Source: Frateuria defendens
GTDB taxonomy: Bacteria > Pseudomonadota > Gammaproteobacteria > Xanthomonadales > Rhodanobacteraceae
DNA length: 55,031 bases
Assembly: GCF_001182895.1 (NCBI RefSeq)
Contig: NZ_LFQR01000061.1
Span: 1 to 55,031 of the forward strand
Reading direction: 5' to 3'
Positions 27,572 to 35,782 of this stretch are shown here, piece by piece (the first letter of the stretch is position 1; each line of letters starts with the position of its first letter). The notes beneath the pieces are model-generated. The model had not been told where the DNA came from. It saw only the letters and a program-made list of their open reading frames with translations, and made no database searches. A program made the position numbers and the translations under genes.

Positions 27572-27600
27572 AGTATACCGGCAGGCCGGCTCGGCCTGCC
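27572..27600 (-). promoter_or_regulatory. Probable gmk promoter region with a 21-bp hairpin
   Basis: TATACT (27572-27577) is a likely -10. Immediately upstream, at 27580-27600, is a 9-bp perfect inverted repeat (GGCAGGCCG, 3-nt loop), which would cover the spacer and -35 positions. It could be an operator or the terminator of the hmu operon about 120 nt upstream. No good -35 is visible. Confidence 0.45.
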
Positions 27601-27717
27601 CTGCCCGCGGCCCCGCGATCCTCCCGGGCGCCCCGGCAAGCCGGCGTTTTGCCCCGACGCCCTATCTCCGGCGCGCGTCGACCCGCATGCCCCGGGACCG
27701 TCGAAGCGGGCGACGGC

Positions 27718-28533
27718 TCATGCCGGCACCAGCACCCAGCCGCCGCCTTCGAGGCGCTCGCGGCGCAGCGGCAGCCCGTAGGCCGTGGACAGTACGGCCG
27801 GGTCCAGCACCTGCGCGGGCGGGCCGTGCCGCAGCACGCGCCCCTGCGCCAGCAGCGCCACCTCGTCGGCATAGCGCACGGCCAGGTCGAGGTCGTGCAG
27901 CACCGCGATCACGCCGAAGCCCTGCCGCGCCATGGCCTGCGCACGCCGCAGCACGAAATGCTGGTGCGCGATGTCCAGCCCGGCCTCCGGCTCGTCCAGC
28001 AGCAGCCAGGCCGGCGCGTCGCGCGCATCCCACACCTGCGCCAGCACGCGCGCCAGCTGCACGCGCTGCTTCTCGCCGCCCGAGAGCTGCGGGTAGGGAC
28101 GCCCGCGCAAAGACCAGGCGTGCGCCGCGCGCAGGGCCGCATCGACGATCTCGCCATCGCGCCCGTCCTCGCGCGCGGCGCCGTGCGGGCTGCGCCCCAG
28201 CCGCACGACCTCCTCGACGCGGAACGCGAAGCCCAGCTGCACCTGCTGCGACAGCATGGCGCGGCGCCGCGCCAGCGCCTCGGGCGTCCAATTCGCCAGG
28301 GAGCGCCCATCCAGCGTGGCGCGGCCCTGCGTGGGCTGGCCCAGCCCCGCCAGCACCGCCAGCAGGCTGCTCTTGCCCGCGCCGTTGGGGCCTATCAGGA
28401 CCAGCAGCCGTCCAGGCTGGGCCTTGAGGCTCGCGCCCTCCAGCACGCGCCGCCCGTCGCGCCACCAGTGCACGCCCTCGGCCGCCAGTTCGCCGTGCCG
28501 GTCCGCCGCCCGATGGAGCGCCATGTTCTTCAT
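27718..28533 (-). CDS. hmuV: Heme ABC transporter ATP-binding protein HmuV
   Basis: A 271-residue ABC ATPase for heme import across the inner membrane. It has Walker A GPNGAGKSS, signature LSGGEKQR, Walker B WLLLDEPEAGLD and switch LHDLD. The ATG at 28533 overlaps the hmuU stop as ATGA. It ends the operon hmuR-hmuS-hmuT-hmuU-hmuV, and its substrate is inferred from that context because FecE/BtuD-type ATPases look alike. Confidence 0.9.
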   Translation of the reverse strand: MKNMALHRAADRHGELAAEGVHWWRDGRRVLEGASLKAQPGRLLVLIGPNGAGKSSLLAVLAGLGQPTQGRATLDGRSLANWTPEALARRRAMLSQQVQLGFAFRVEEVVRLGRSPHGAAREDGRDGEIVDAALRAAHAWSLRGRPYPQLSGGEKQRVQLARVLAQVWDARDAPAWLLLDEPEAGLDIAHQHFVLRRAQAMARQGFGVIAVLHDLDLAVRYADEVALLAQGRVLRHGPPAQVLDPAVLSTAYGLPLRRERLEGGGWVLVPA

Positions 28534-29591
28534 GCGCGCCCCTCGCCCAGGCGCGCGCGCAGCAGCAGCCACAGGAAGAACGGCCCGCCGAGCAGGGCCG
28601 TCAGCACGCCGATGGGCAGCTCCGCCGGCGCCGCCACGACGCGCGACAAGGTATCGGCCGCCACCAGCAGGGCGCCGCCGCCGAGTGCGGAGGCCGGCAG
28701 CAGCAGGCGGTGGTCCGGCCCCCACACCATGCGCAGCAGATGCGGCACGATCAGGCCGACGAAGCCGACCATGCCCGCGGCCGCCACCGCGGCCCCCACC
28801 ATCAGCGCCACCAGGGCGATCAAGGTTCGCCGCAGGCGTTGCGGGCGGAAGCCGAGCAGGCTCGCCTCCTGCTCGCCAAGCAGCAGTGCATTGAGCGCGC
28901 GGGCCAGGCGCGGCAGCAGCAGCAGGGGCAGCAGCGTCGGCGGCGCGGCGATGGCCAGCCGCAGCCAGTCGCTGCCGCCCAGGCTGCCCAGCGACCAGAA
29001 GGTGATGTCGCGCAGCTGGGTCTCGCTGGCCAGGAAGATCAGCACGCCCACGGCCGCCCCCGCCATCGCATTGATCGCCACGCCGGCCAGCAGCAGCGTC
29101 GCCACGCCCGGCCGGCGGCGGCCGATGGCGTAGACCAGCAGGGTGGCCGCCAGCCCGCCGGCGAAGGCCGCCGCGGCCACGCCATAAGGCGCCACCGCCT
29201 CGGGCAGCCGGCCGATGACCAGGTGCCCCAGCATGATCACCGCCACCGCGCCCAGCGCCGCGCCGGCGGAGACGCCGATCAGGCCCGGATCGGCGAGCGG
29301 GTTGCGGAACAACCCCTGCATGGCGGCGCCCCCGCAGGCCAGCGCCGCGCCCACCAGCACCGCCATCAGCACGCGCGGCAGGCGCAGCATCAGCACCACG
29401 TGGTCGTCCGCGTCGAGCGGCGCACCGCCCAGCCAGTGCCCGAGGGCCTGCAGCACCCGGCCGGCCGGCAGCGCCATCGCGCCCGAGCTCAAGCCCCACA
29501 GCGCGGCGGCGGCCAGCAGGACGGCGAGCGCGCCCAGCGCCACCGGCCGGCGGCGGCTCACGGGCGAGGCGGCCACGACGATGCTGTTCAC
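28530..29591 (-). CDS. hmuU: Heme ABC transporter permease HmuU
   Basis: A 353-residue FecCD/BtuC-type permease with about ten membrane helices and the family motifs GxxMQGLFRNPLADPGLIGVSAGAALG (given as key residues around 85-110) and GFVGLIVPHLLR. It is the membrane channel for heme import with HmuT and HmuV. It overlaps hmuT by 4 nt and hmuV by 4 nt. The first 30 residues are a hydrophobic leader-like helix. Confidence 0.9.
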   Translation of the reverse strand: MNSIVVAASPVSRRRPVALGALAVLLAAAALWGLSSGAMALPAGRVLQALGHWLGGAPLDADDHVVLMLRLPRVLMAVLVGAALACGGAAMQGLFRNPLADPGLIGVSAGAALGAVAVIMLGHLVIGRLPEAVAPYGVAAAAFAGGLAATLLVYAIGRRRPGVATLLLAGVAINAMAGAAVGVLIFLASETQLRDITFWSLGSLGGSDWLRLAIAAPPTLLPLLLLPRLARALNALLLGEQEASLLGFRPQRLRRTLIALVALMVGAAVAAAGMVGFVGLIVPHLLRMVWGPDHRLLLPASALGGGALLVAADTLSRVVAAPAELPIGVLTALLGGPFFLWLLLRARLGEGRA

Positions 29592-30493
29592 GGCGCCGCT
29601 CCCGCCAGCACGTGCTGCAGCGCCAGCGCCTGGGCGGCGCTGCGCGGGCCGAAGCCGAGCAGCGCCTGCCCGTCGACGAACAGGATGCGGCGCGCCTTGC
29701 CCGCCGGGGTCTGCGCGACGCCGGGCAGACCGAGCACGCCTTCGATGCCGCCGACGCCCTCGCTGCGCTCGCGCATCATGAGGATCACGTCCGGGGCCAG
29801 CGCGACCAGCGCCTCGGGCGACACCGGCTTGTAGCCACTGAAATCCACCGCCACGTTCCGCCCGCCCGCCAGGGCGATCATGCTGTCGGCCGCGGTCTGC
29901 CGGCCCGCGGCCAGCGGGCTGCCGGCGCCCATCGACAGCAGGAACAGGGTGCGCGGATGGCGCGGCATGGCCGCGACGCCGGCGGCCAGCGCGGCATAGT
30001 CACCGGCCACTTTCACGGCGAGCGCCCTGGCCTGCTCTTCGCGGCCCAGCAGCCGGCCGACGTCGCGGATCTTGGCCACCACGCCCTCCGGCGTGTGCGA
30101 ATCCGCCAGCACCTCGATATGCGCCCCCGCGCTGCGGAGTTGCTCGATCACCGTCGCCGGCCCCGCATCGTGGGTGGCGATGATCAGCCCGGGATGCAGC
30201 GCCAGCACGCCTTCGGCGCTCAGCTGGCGCACGTAGCCCACGTTGGGCAGCGTCTTCGCCGCCGCCGGCCACTGGCTGGTGCTGTCCACGCCGACCAGCG
30301 CCTGGCCGGCATCCAGCGCGTAGACGGTTTCAGTGATGTCGCCGCCGAGCGCGACCACCCGCTCGGGCACCGCCGCGCCCGCCAGCCACGGCGTCCACCA
30401 CAGCAGCGCGCCGGCCAGCCAGGCCCGCCAGCAGCGCGCGGGATCGCGCCGGACGGCCGCCGCCCTTCCCTTCCATGGCCCGGGTCTACGCAT
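29588..30493 (-). CDS. hmuT: Periplasmic heme-binding protein HmuT
   Basis: A 301-residue class III substrate-binding protein. A basic N-terminus and a hydrophobic segment ending near LAGAAVP act as a signal peptide. The mature protein has the usual start RVVALGGDITETVYALD and the NVGYVRQLSAEGVLALHPGLI block. The start ATG at 30493 overlaps the hmuS stop by 8 nt; upstream frame is an out-of-frame reading of hmuS. It delivers heme to HmuUV. Confidence 0.9.
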   Translation of the reverse strand: MRRPGPWKGRAAAVRRDPARCWRAWLAGALLWWTPWLAGAAVPERVVALGGDITETVYALDAGQALVGVDSTSQWPAAAKTLPNVGYVRQLSAEGVLALHPGLIIATHDAGPATVIEQLRSAGAHIEVLADSHTPEGVVAKIRDVGRLLGREEQARALAVKVAGDYAALAAGVAAMPRHPRTLFLLSMGAGSPLAAGRQTAADSMIALAGGRNVAVDFSGYKPVSPEALVALAPDVILMMRERSEGVGGIEGVLGLPGVAQTPAGKARRILFVDGQALLGFGPRSAAQALALQHVLAGAAP

Positions 30494-31583
30494 GGCCGTC
30501 CTCCTCGCGGGCGAGGCCCTCGACCAGCCGCCGCCACGCTTCCAGCTCCGGCAGGCCCGGCTTGCGCTTGCCGAACAGCTGCACGATCTGGCCGCCCTGG
30601 GCGTCGTAAAGCTCCAGCGAGGTCGCCGGCCCCTCGGGCGTGGGCTTGCGCACCACCCAGCTTTGCGCGATGTGGTCTTCCCGCAGGTGCAGGTCGAACT
30701 CCGCATCCAGCACGTTGAGCCACGGCCCCACCGTCTTGATGTTGTGCACCGGGCCGGTGTGGATCTGCACCACGCCGGGCGAGCCGACGAACACCATGAT
30801 CGGCAGCCCGCTCGCCGCGGCGGCGGTGAGCACGGTGCGGATGGCGGTGTTGGCGACCGGTCGCGCGAACGGCTCGCCGACCAGGCGCAGCGCCTGCACG
30901 CGCGTCACCCGATGCCGGCGCAGCAGGGCGAAGAACTCGTGCGGACCATCGTTCATGGCCCGCCAGCCCGCGCGCAGGGCCTCGATGTCCACCTCCTCGT
31001 CGCGCAGCAGGCGCGGCAAGGGCTCGGGCACCGCGCACGTCTCGAACCGCGGCGACTGCCCCGCGGCGCGGTGCTTGTCGAGCAGGCGGCGCCATGCCTC
31101 GGGGTCGCTGTCGCCGGTGAGGTAGACCTTGTGCACGGCGCGGCCGTCGCCGTCGAAGAACTGCAGGCTTTGCAGCGTGCGGCCATGGGACAGCTCGCGC
31201 ACCGCGAAGCCGTGCTTCCAATGCCGGAGGAACAGGCGCAGGTCGATCGCCTCGTCCAGCACCAGCCCCATGACCACGCCGACCTCGACGTGGGTGAAGC
31301 GGCCCCTCTTCTCGTGCACGCAGCTGTCGTTGCGCGTCAGCACCATCACCCTGCCCAGCGACGGCAGGGCGCGAATGAGTTCGGGCCAGCGGCCGTCGAG
31401 GCGCACCACGCCTTCGCCGCCGCAGCGGCTCGCCACCAGCTCGCCCTCGCTGACGCCGAGGCGCTCGGCCAGGTCGCGCGCGCGCAGGTTCGGTTCGCTC
31501 TCGCGCAGTTGCCGCCAGGCGTCGTGCAGCCGGGCGGACGGCGGGTTGTTGTTGTCGGCAATGGGGGTCGTTTCGTTCAACAT
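30486..31583 (-). CDS. hmuS: Hemin-degrading/heme-trafficking factor HmuS
   Basis: A 365-residue cytoplasmic protein of the HmuS/ChuS/PhuS family, built from two related halves, which binds imported heme and passes it to, or itself carries out, oxidative degradation. Recognisable blocks are LGVSEGELVAS, VMVLTRNDSCVHEKRG and GPVHNIKTVGPWLNVLD, the last two marking equivalent positions in the N- and C-terminal halves. GGAG lies 6 nt before the ATG. It is the second gene of the hmu operon, directly after the receptor. Confidence 0.92.
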   Translation of the reverse strand: MLNETTPIADNNNPPSARLHDAWRQLRESEPNLRARDLAERLGVSEGELVASRCGGEGVVRLDGRWPELIRALPSLGRVMVLTRNDSCVHEKRGRFTHVEVGVVMGLVLDEAIDLRLFLRHWKHGFAVRELSHGRTLQSLQFFDGDGRAVHKVYLTGDSDPEAWRRLLDKHRAAGQSPRFETCAVPEPLPRLLRDEEVDIEALRAGWRAMNDGPHEFFALLRRHRVTRVQALRLVGEPFARPVANTAIRTVLTAAAASGLPIMVFVGSPGVVQIHTGPVHNIKTVGPWLNVLDAEFDLHLREDHIAQSWVVRKPTPEGPATSLELYDAQGGQIVQLFGKRKPGLPELEAWRRLVEGLAREEDGHA

Positions 31584-31599
31584 GGCGTGCTCCTTTCAC

Positions 31600-33951
31600 T
31601 CAGAAGGCGATCTTGGCGGCGACGCTGAGGCTGCGGCCGGGCATGCTCAGACGGTCGGCGGGGAGGCCGCCGGTGCCCGCATCGTTCACACCGTTGCCGG
31701 TGACGAGGTTGCCCAGCGCGCCGCTGTTGAGGTTTCCCCAGTCCCAGTACTTGCGGTCGGCGAGGTTGCTGAGGCCGGCATAAAGCTCGAGGCTGCCCAG
31801 CAGCCCGCTGTCGAAGGGCCCGTTCTTGAAGGGCATGAAGTGGGCGTAGAGATCGAGCGTGCCGTAGCCGGCGGGCCGGAAGCCGGGCACGGACAGCCGC
31901 GTGTGCCGGCGCACCGCGGTGCCCACCAGTTCCGCGCCCCACCGCCCGGCTTCATAGGCGACGCCCAGCACCAGCTTGGCCGGGTCCACCGTATTGAGCG
32001 GGGTGTAGCCGCGCGCGCCGGGCTGGATGAGCTTGCCGCTGGTGATCGACGCGCTGCCCTTCAGCACCCACCCTTCCAGGGCGTCGGCGAGATGGCCGAG
32101 CCGCAGCGCGCCGCTCGCCTCGGCCCCCTTGATCACCGCGCGCGGCGCATTGGCCGCCTGGAAGAACAGGTTCACCCGCGCGCCGGGGTTGCTCTGGTAG
32201 GCCCAGGCCGGCACCTGCGACGCCGGCAGCGCATAGCCCGACCAGATGAAGTCGCGGTAGCGGTTGTAGTACGCCGCGAGGTTGAACCAACCCGCATCGC
32301 CATGGCCGCGCAGGCCAAGCTCGATGCCCCGACTGGTCTCGGCCTTGAGCCTGTCGTTGGGCAGGAAGGCGATGTTGATGGCGGGGATCGGCGGATGCGG
32401 CCACGCCCCCGAGATCTCGCTGTACAGCGGCGGGCGGAAGCCCTGCGCGTAATTGGCATACGCGCTCAGCACCTCGTTGAAGCGCCAGATCACACCGAGC
32501 TTGGGCGAGGTGCGGGTCTTCTCATAATTTTTGCGCGCGAAGCCGGGGTTGTACTTCTGGTACAGCGCATCGGCATGGGGCCGGTAGACGTAGCGATCGA
32601 CCCGCGCGCCGGGCATCACGGTGAGCCGGCCGCCGAGCAGGCCGATCTCGTCCTGGGCGAAGGCCGCGTAGCGGTCCGTATCGCCGCGCGGGAACAGGTG
32701 CAGGGGATAGTGGCCCGGCATCAGCGCCGGGCCGTTGCCGGTCGCGCCGGTGCGCTTGTTCTGGCCATAGCCGCCGAGCCATGACTCGGCGGTGGTGCGC
32801 GACAGCTCGACGCCATAGCTCAGCACCTGGCTGGCCGCGCCCTCCTCGCCCAGGCGCTTGACCGCCACCAGCTTGCCGCCGTAGACGCGCTCGCGCAGCG
32901 GCATGCTCTCGAAGAAGCGGCGCACGGTGGGCGTCTCCGTCTGCGTGTTGGTGGCGGTGCGGCTGTGCTGGGCGTAGACGTTCCACTCCAGCGAACTGGC
33001 CAGCGCCGCGTCCAGCCGCGGGTATTCCTGCGCGAAGCTGGCGCGCACCCGCGTGGCGCGGTCCTGCGAGCGGTAGTAGCCCGTGCCGGGCACGATGTTG
33101 GACAGGCCATTCGTGCGCGTGCGCGTCTGCGAGCCGTCCACCGTCACGCGGTCCAGGCGTCCGCTGCCGGCGGCATGCACGTACTTGGCGAGGAAGCTGT
33201 CCAGCCCGTAGCGCAGCGGATCGGGGCGCGTGCGCGCCGCGCCGGCGCCGCCGACATCGCCCTGGTTGCCCGTCTCGTGGCCCTCGCGGTGATCGAACAC
33301 GAACAGGATGCCGTCGCGCGCATCGCCCCCGGCCAGCGTGGCGGTGGAGGAAAGGCTGCGGTCGACGCTGTCGTAGCGCTCCTTCAGCGAGACGTAGACG
33401 TCGCGGCCCTCGCGCAGGTAGTCGGCCGGGTCCTTGGTGCGCAGGCTCACCATGCCGCCGAGCGAATCGGACGGATAGACGGCCGAAGCCGGGCCGCGCA
33501 CGATGTCGACCTGCCGGATGGTGTCCAGGTCGATGAAGTTGCGCCCGGCGCGGACGCTGCCGCCGCTCAGCCCCGCGCCGAACGAGGCCGGCATGCTCAC
33601 GCCGTCGATTTCGATGCGCGTGCGGTTGCCGGACAGGCCGCGGATGTTGAAGCTGTCCAGCCCGAAGCGCCCCGCCGTGCCGATCACCGAGACGCCGGGC
33701 TCGTACTGCACCAGGTCGCGGAGGGTGCCGACCAGGTGCCGGTCCATCTGCTGCCGGTCGATCACCGAGACCGTGCCCGGGGTATTGAGCTGCACCGCGG
33801 GGCGCAGCGCGGTGACCTGCACGTGCGGCAGTTCGGTGGTGTTGGCCGCCGTGGCGGCGGGTGCGGCCGGCGGGGTTTCCGCCGCACGGGCCGGCCAGGC
33901 CAGGGCCGCACAGATCACCGCGGCCAGCGGGGTAAAGCGCAACATCGACAT
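31600..33951 (-). CDS. hmuR: TonB-dependent heme/hemoglobin receptor
   Basis: A 783-residue outer-membrane receptor: signal peptide ending near ARAAE, a plug domain (about 40-160; VSVIDRQQMD, FNIRGLSGNRTRIEIDG), and a 22-strand barrel ending in Phe. The heme-receptor FRAP box is present as FRPP, a His (in WPHPP) lies after it, and the NPNL box is altered to LPNDRL. The ATG at 33951 has AGGA 7 nt upstream; longer starts would lie before it. It heads hmuRSTUV and has a Fur box about 140 nt upstream, so it should be induced by iron limitation. Confidence 0.93.
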   Translation of the reverse strand: MSMLRFTPLAAVICAALAWPARAAETPPAAPAATAANTTELPHVQVTALRPAVQLNTPGTVSVIDRQQMDRHLVGTLRDLVQYEPGVSVIGTAGRFGLDSFNIRGLSGNRTRIEIDGVSMPASFGAGLSGGSVRAGRNFIDLDTIRQVDIVRGPASAVYPSDSLGGMVSLRTKDPADYLREGRDVYVSLKERYDSVDRSLSSTATLAGGDARDGILFVFDHREGHETGNQGDVGGAGAARTRPDPLRYGLDSFLAKYVHAAGSGRLDRVTVDGSQTRTRTNGLSNIVPGTGYYRSQDRATRVRASFAQEYPRLDAALASSLEWNVYAQHSRTATNTQTETPTVRRFFESMPLRERVYGGKLVAVKRLGEEGAASQVLSYGVELSRTTAESWLGGYGQNKRTGATGNGPALMPGHYPLHLFPRGDTDRYAAFAQDEIGLLGGRLTVMPGARVDRYVYRPHADALYQKYNPGFARKNYEKTRTSPKLGVIWRFNEVLSAYANYAQGFRPPLYSEISGAWPHPPIPAINIAFLPNDRLKAETSRGIELGLRGHGDAGWFNLAAYYNRYRDFIWSGYALPASQVPAWAYQSNPGARVNLFFQAANAPRAVIKGAEASGALRLGHLADALEGWVLKGSASITSGKLIQPGARGYTPLNTVDPAKLVLGVAYEAGRWGAELVGTAVRRHTRLSVPGFRPAGYGTLDLYAHFMPFKNGPFDSGLLGSLELYAGLSNLADRKYWDWGNLNSGALGNLVTGNGVNDAGTGGLPADRLSMPGRSLSVAAKIAF

Positions 33952-34086
33952 GAAGGTTTCCTTTGCCATGCGTGGGTACACGCGGCGTGCTGGCAAAGGA
34001 GGCGGGGGATGCGCCTGCGCTGGCGGCCGATTCCGGGAGAACGGTGAGGCGAGGAAGGTTTCGCGCTGGGCGAGCCGTCGCCTACA

Positions 34087-34105
34087 GATGAGAACTTATC
34101 TCATT
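34087..34105. promoter_or_regulatory. Fur box upstream of hmuR
   Basis: GATGAGAACTTATCTCATT contains a 6-bp perfect inverted repeat (ATGAGA/TCTCAT) and agrees with the AATGAGAATnATTCTCATT form of the Fur site at about 15 of 18 positions. On the minus strand it overlaps a plausible -10 region downstream of TTGCCT, which is where a Fur repressor site should lie for hmuRSTUV. Confidence 0.75.
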
Positions 34106-34202
34106 TGCGCAAAAAGGCAAGAGCCTGCAAACCCCTGCGTTTCTTCGAGCCCGTCTCGTCACGATTTCAAACAGACGTCCAAATGAGCGGACGCTTGCGC
34201 AC

Positions 34203-34246
34203 TTGCATGGTGCAAATCTTCTTGACATGCACCGCTCTTGGTGCAT
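34203..34246 (+). promoter_or_regulatory. Two inverted repeats, probable NtrC enhancer sites
   Basis: TTGCA-N3-TGCAA (34203-34215) and ATGCACC-N6-GGTGCAT (34227-34246) are centred about 126 and 98 bp before the predicted sigma-54 start. The second resembles the NtrC consensus (GCAC-N7-GTGC) but has N8, one base longer. Position and arms suit an enhancer pair; the identity of the regulator is inferred. Confidence 0.5.
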
Positions 34247-34308
34247 GCACGAGGGCTTTCACGCGGATTCCGCCCCGGGGATGCCGCGCCGGGATCGCAT
34301 GGCGCGCG

Positions 34309-34324
34309 TGGCACACGTGTTGCA
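34309..34324 (+). promoter_or_regulatory. Sigma-54 (-24/-12) promoter of the nitrate assimilation operon
   Basis: TGGCACACGTGTTGCA matches the sigma-54 consensus (TGGCAC-N5-TTGC) at every conserved base, with GG and GC separated by 10 bp. Transcription would begin near 34335 and leave a leader of about 70 nt before the transporter gene. Confidence 0.8.
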
Positions 34325-34406
34325 AAGCAACATGCCGGAGCCAAGGCAGGCGGTGAATACAACCGGCAAGCGTTGACCGCTTCGCCGTCTTCGGGCGGAG
34401 GAAAGT

Positions 34407-35759
34407 ATGTCAGACAAGGCGACACGCATCGAATTGTTCCAGTGGCGAACGCCGCCCATGCGCGCGTTCCATCTCAGCTGGCTGGCGTTCTTCGTCTGCT
34501 TCTTCGCCTGGTTCGCCATGGCGCCGCTGATGCCGTTGGCGAAGGGCGAGTTCCACCTCGGCGCGGACCAGATCGCCAACATCAACATCGCCGCCGTCGC
34601 CGTCACCATCTTCGGACGTCTACTGATCGGCCCGCTGTGCGACAGCCTGGGGCCGCGCCGCACCTATGCCGGCCTGCTGCTGCTGGGGTCGCTGCCGGTG
34701 TTCGGCATGCTGCTGGTGCACGACTATGCGTCCCTCCTGCTCGTGCGCATGGCGATCGGCATCGTCGGCGCCGGCTTCGTGATCACGCAGTACCACACCT
34801 CGGTGATGTTCGCGCCCAACGTGGTGGGCACGGCCAACGCGACGGTGGCCGGCTGGGGCAACGCCGGCGGCGGCGTGGCGCAGGCCGTCATGCCCTGGGT
34901 GCTTGCGGGCCTGGTTGCCCTGGGCGTGGGCACCGGCCTGGGATGGCGGGCAGCCATGCTCGTCCCGGGCGCGCTGATGGTGATCGTGGGCGTGCTGTAC
35001 TGGAAGTACACGCAGGATTGCCCGCAGGGCGATTACCGGGATCTGCGCCGGCGCGGCATCGCCGTGAGCAGCGGCAAGGGCGGCGGCTGGGGCGCATTCC
35101 GGCTGGCCGCGCGCAACTATCGCGTCTGGATGCTGTTCGTCACCTATGCCGGCTGCTTCGGCATCGAACTGTTCGTGCACGGCGTGGCGGCCGGCTACTA
35201 CGTCGACCATTTCGGGCTGAACCTCGGTGCGGCGGGGCTGGCGGTCGGCGGCTTCGGGCTGCTCGCGCTGTTCGCCCGCGCGCTGGGCGGGCTGGCGTCC
35301 GATCGCCTGGCGCGCCGGCACGGCCTGCCGGCGCGCTCGCGCCTGCTGTGCGTCCTGATGCTGTGCGAAGGGCTGGGCCTGCTCTGGTTCTCCGGGGCGC
35401 AGGGCGCCGGCATTGCCGTAGCCGCCATGCTCGCCTTCGGCCTGTGCACGCACATGGCCTGCGGCGCCACCTACGCCCTGGTGCCGTTCATCGACCGCAA
35501 GGCACTGGGCGGGGTGGCGGGCATTGTCGGCGCGGGCGGCAACGTGGGGGCCGTGGCCGCCGGCTTCCTGCAGAAGGCCACCGGCTCGGTGCAGCACAGC
35601 TTCCTGTACCTGGGCGGTTTCGTGATCGCCGGGTCGCTGTGCGCGCTCGCGGTGCGCTTCGGCCATGAGCACACGGCCCGCGAAGAGCGGCTTTACCAAG
35701 AATCCTTGCAGCTGGACCGCGCCGATGGGCCGGCGCCTGCTGTGCTGGCAATCGACTGA
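34407..35759 (+). CDS. Nitrate/nitrite transporter of the NarK/NasA MFS family
   Basis: A 450-residue major facilitator with about twelve membrane helices that imports nitrate, and perhaps nitrite. Both nitrate signatures are present: GWGNAGGGVAQ in helix 5 and GIVGAGGNVGAVAAGF in helix 11. GGAGGA lies 4 nt before the ATG. It is the first gene of the assimilatory operon and follows a sigma-54 promoter, which favours a role in nitrogen supply over respiration. Confidence 0.92.
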   Translation: MSDKATRIELFQWRTPPMRAFHLSWLAFFVCFFAWFAMAPLMPLAKGEFHLGADQIANINIAAVAVTIFGRLLIGPLCDSLGPRRTYAGLLLLGSLPVFGMLLVHDYASLLLVRMAIGIVGAGFVITQYHTSVMFAPNVVGTANATVAGWGNAGGGVAQAVMPWVLAGLVALGVGTGLGWRAAMLVPGALMVIVGVLYWKYTQDCPQGDYRDLRRRGIAVSSGKGGGWGAFRLAARNYRVWMLFVTYAGCFGIELFVHGVAAGYYVDHFGLNLGAAGLAVGGFGLLALFARALGGLASDRLARRHGLPARSRLLCVLMLCEGLGLLWFSGAQGAGIAVAAMLAFGLCTHMACGATYALVPFIDRKALGGVAGIVGAGGNVGAVAAGFLQKATGSVQHSFLYLGGFVIAGSLCALAVRFGHEHTAREERLYQESLQLDRADGPAPAVLAID

Positions 35760-35782
35760 CTGGGTGCGAGGAGGCCATCGAG

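Noticed and set aside
26038-29133. Plus-strand open frame of 1031 codons across the AAA ATPase, gmk and hmuUV
   Set aside because: It runs through four real genes in the wrong frame and is almost all Arg, Ala, Gly and Pro.
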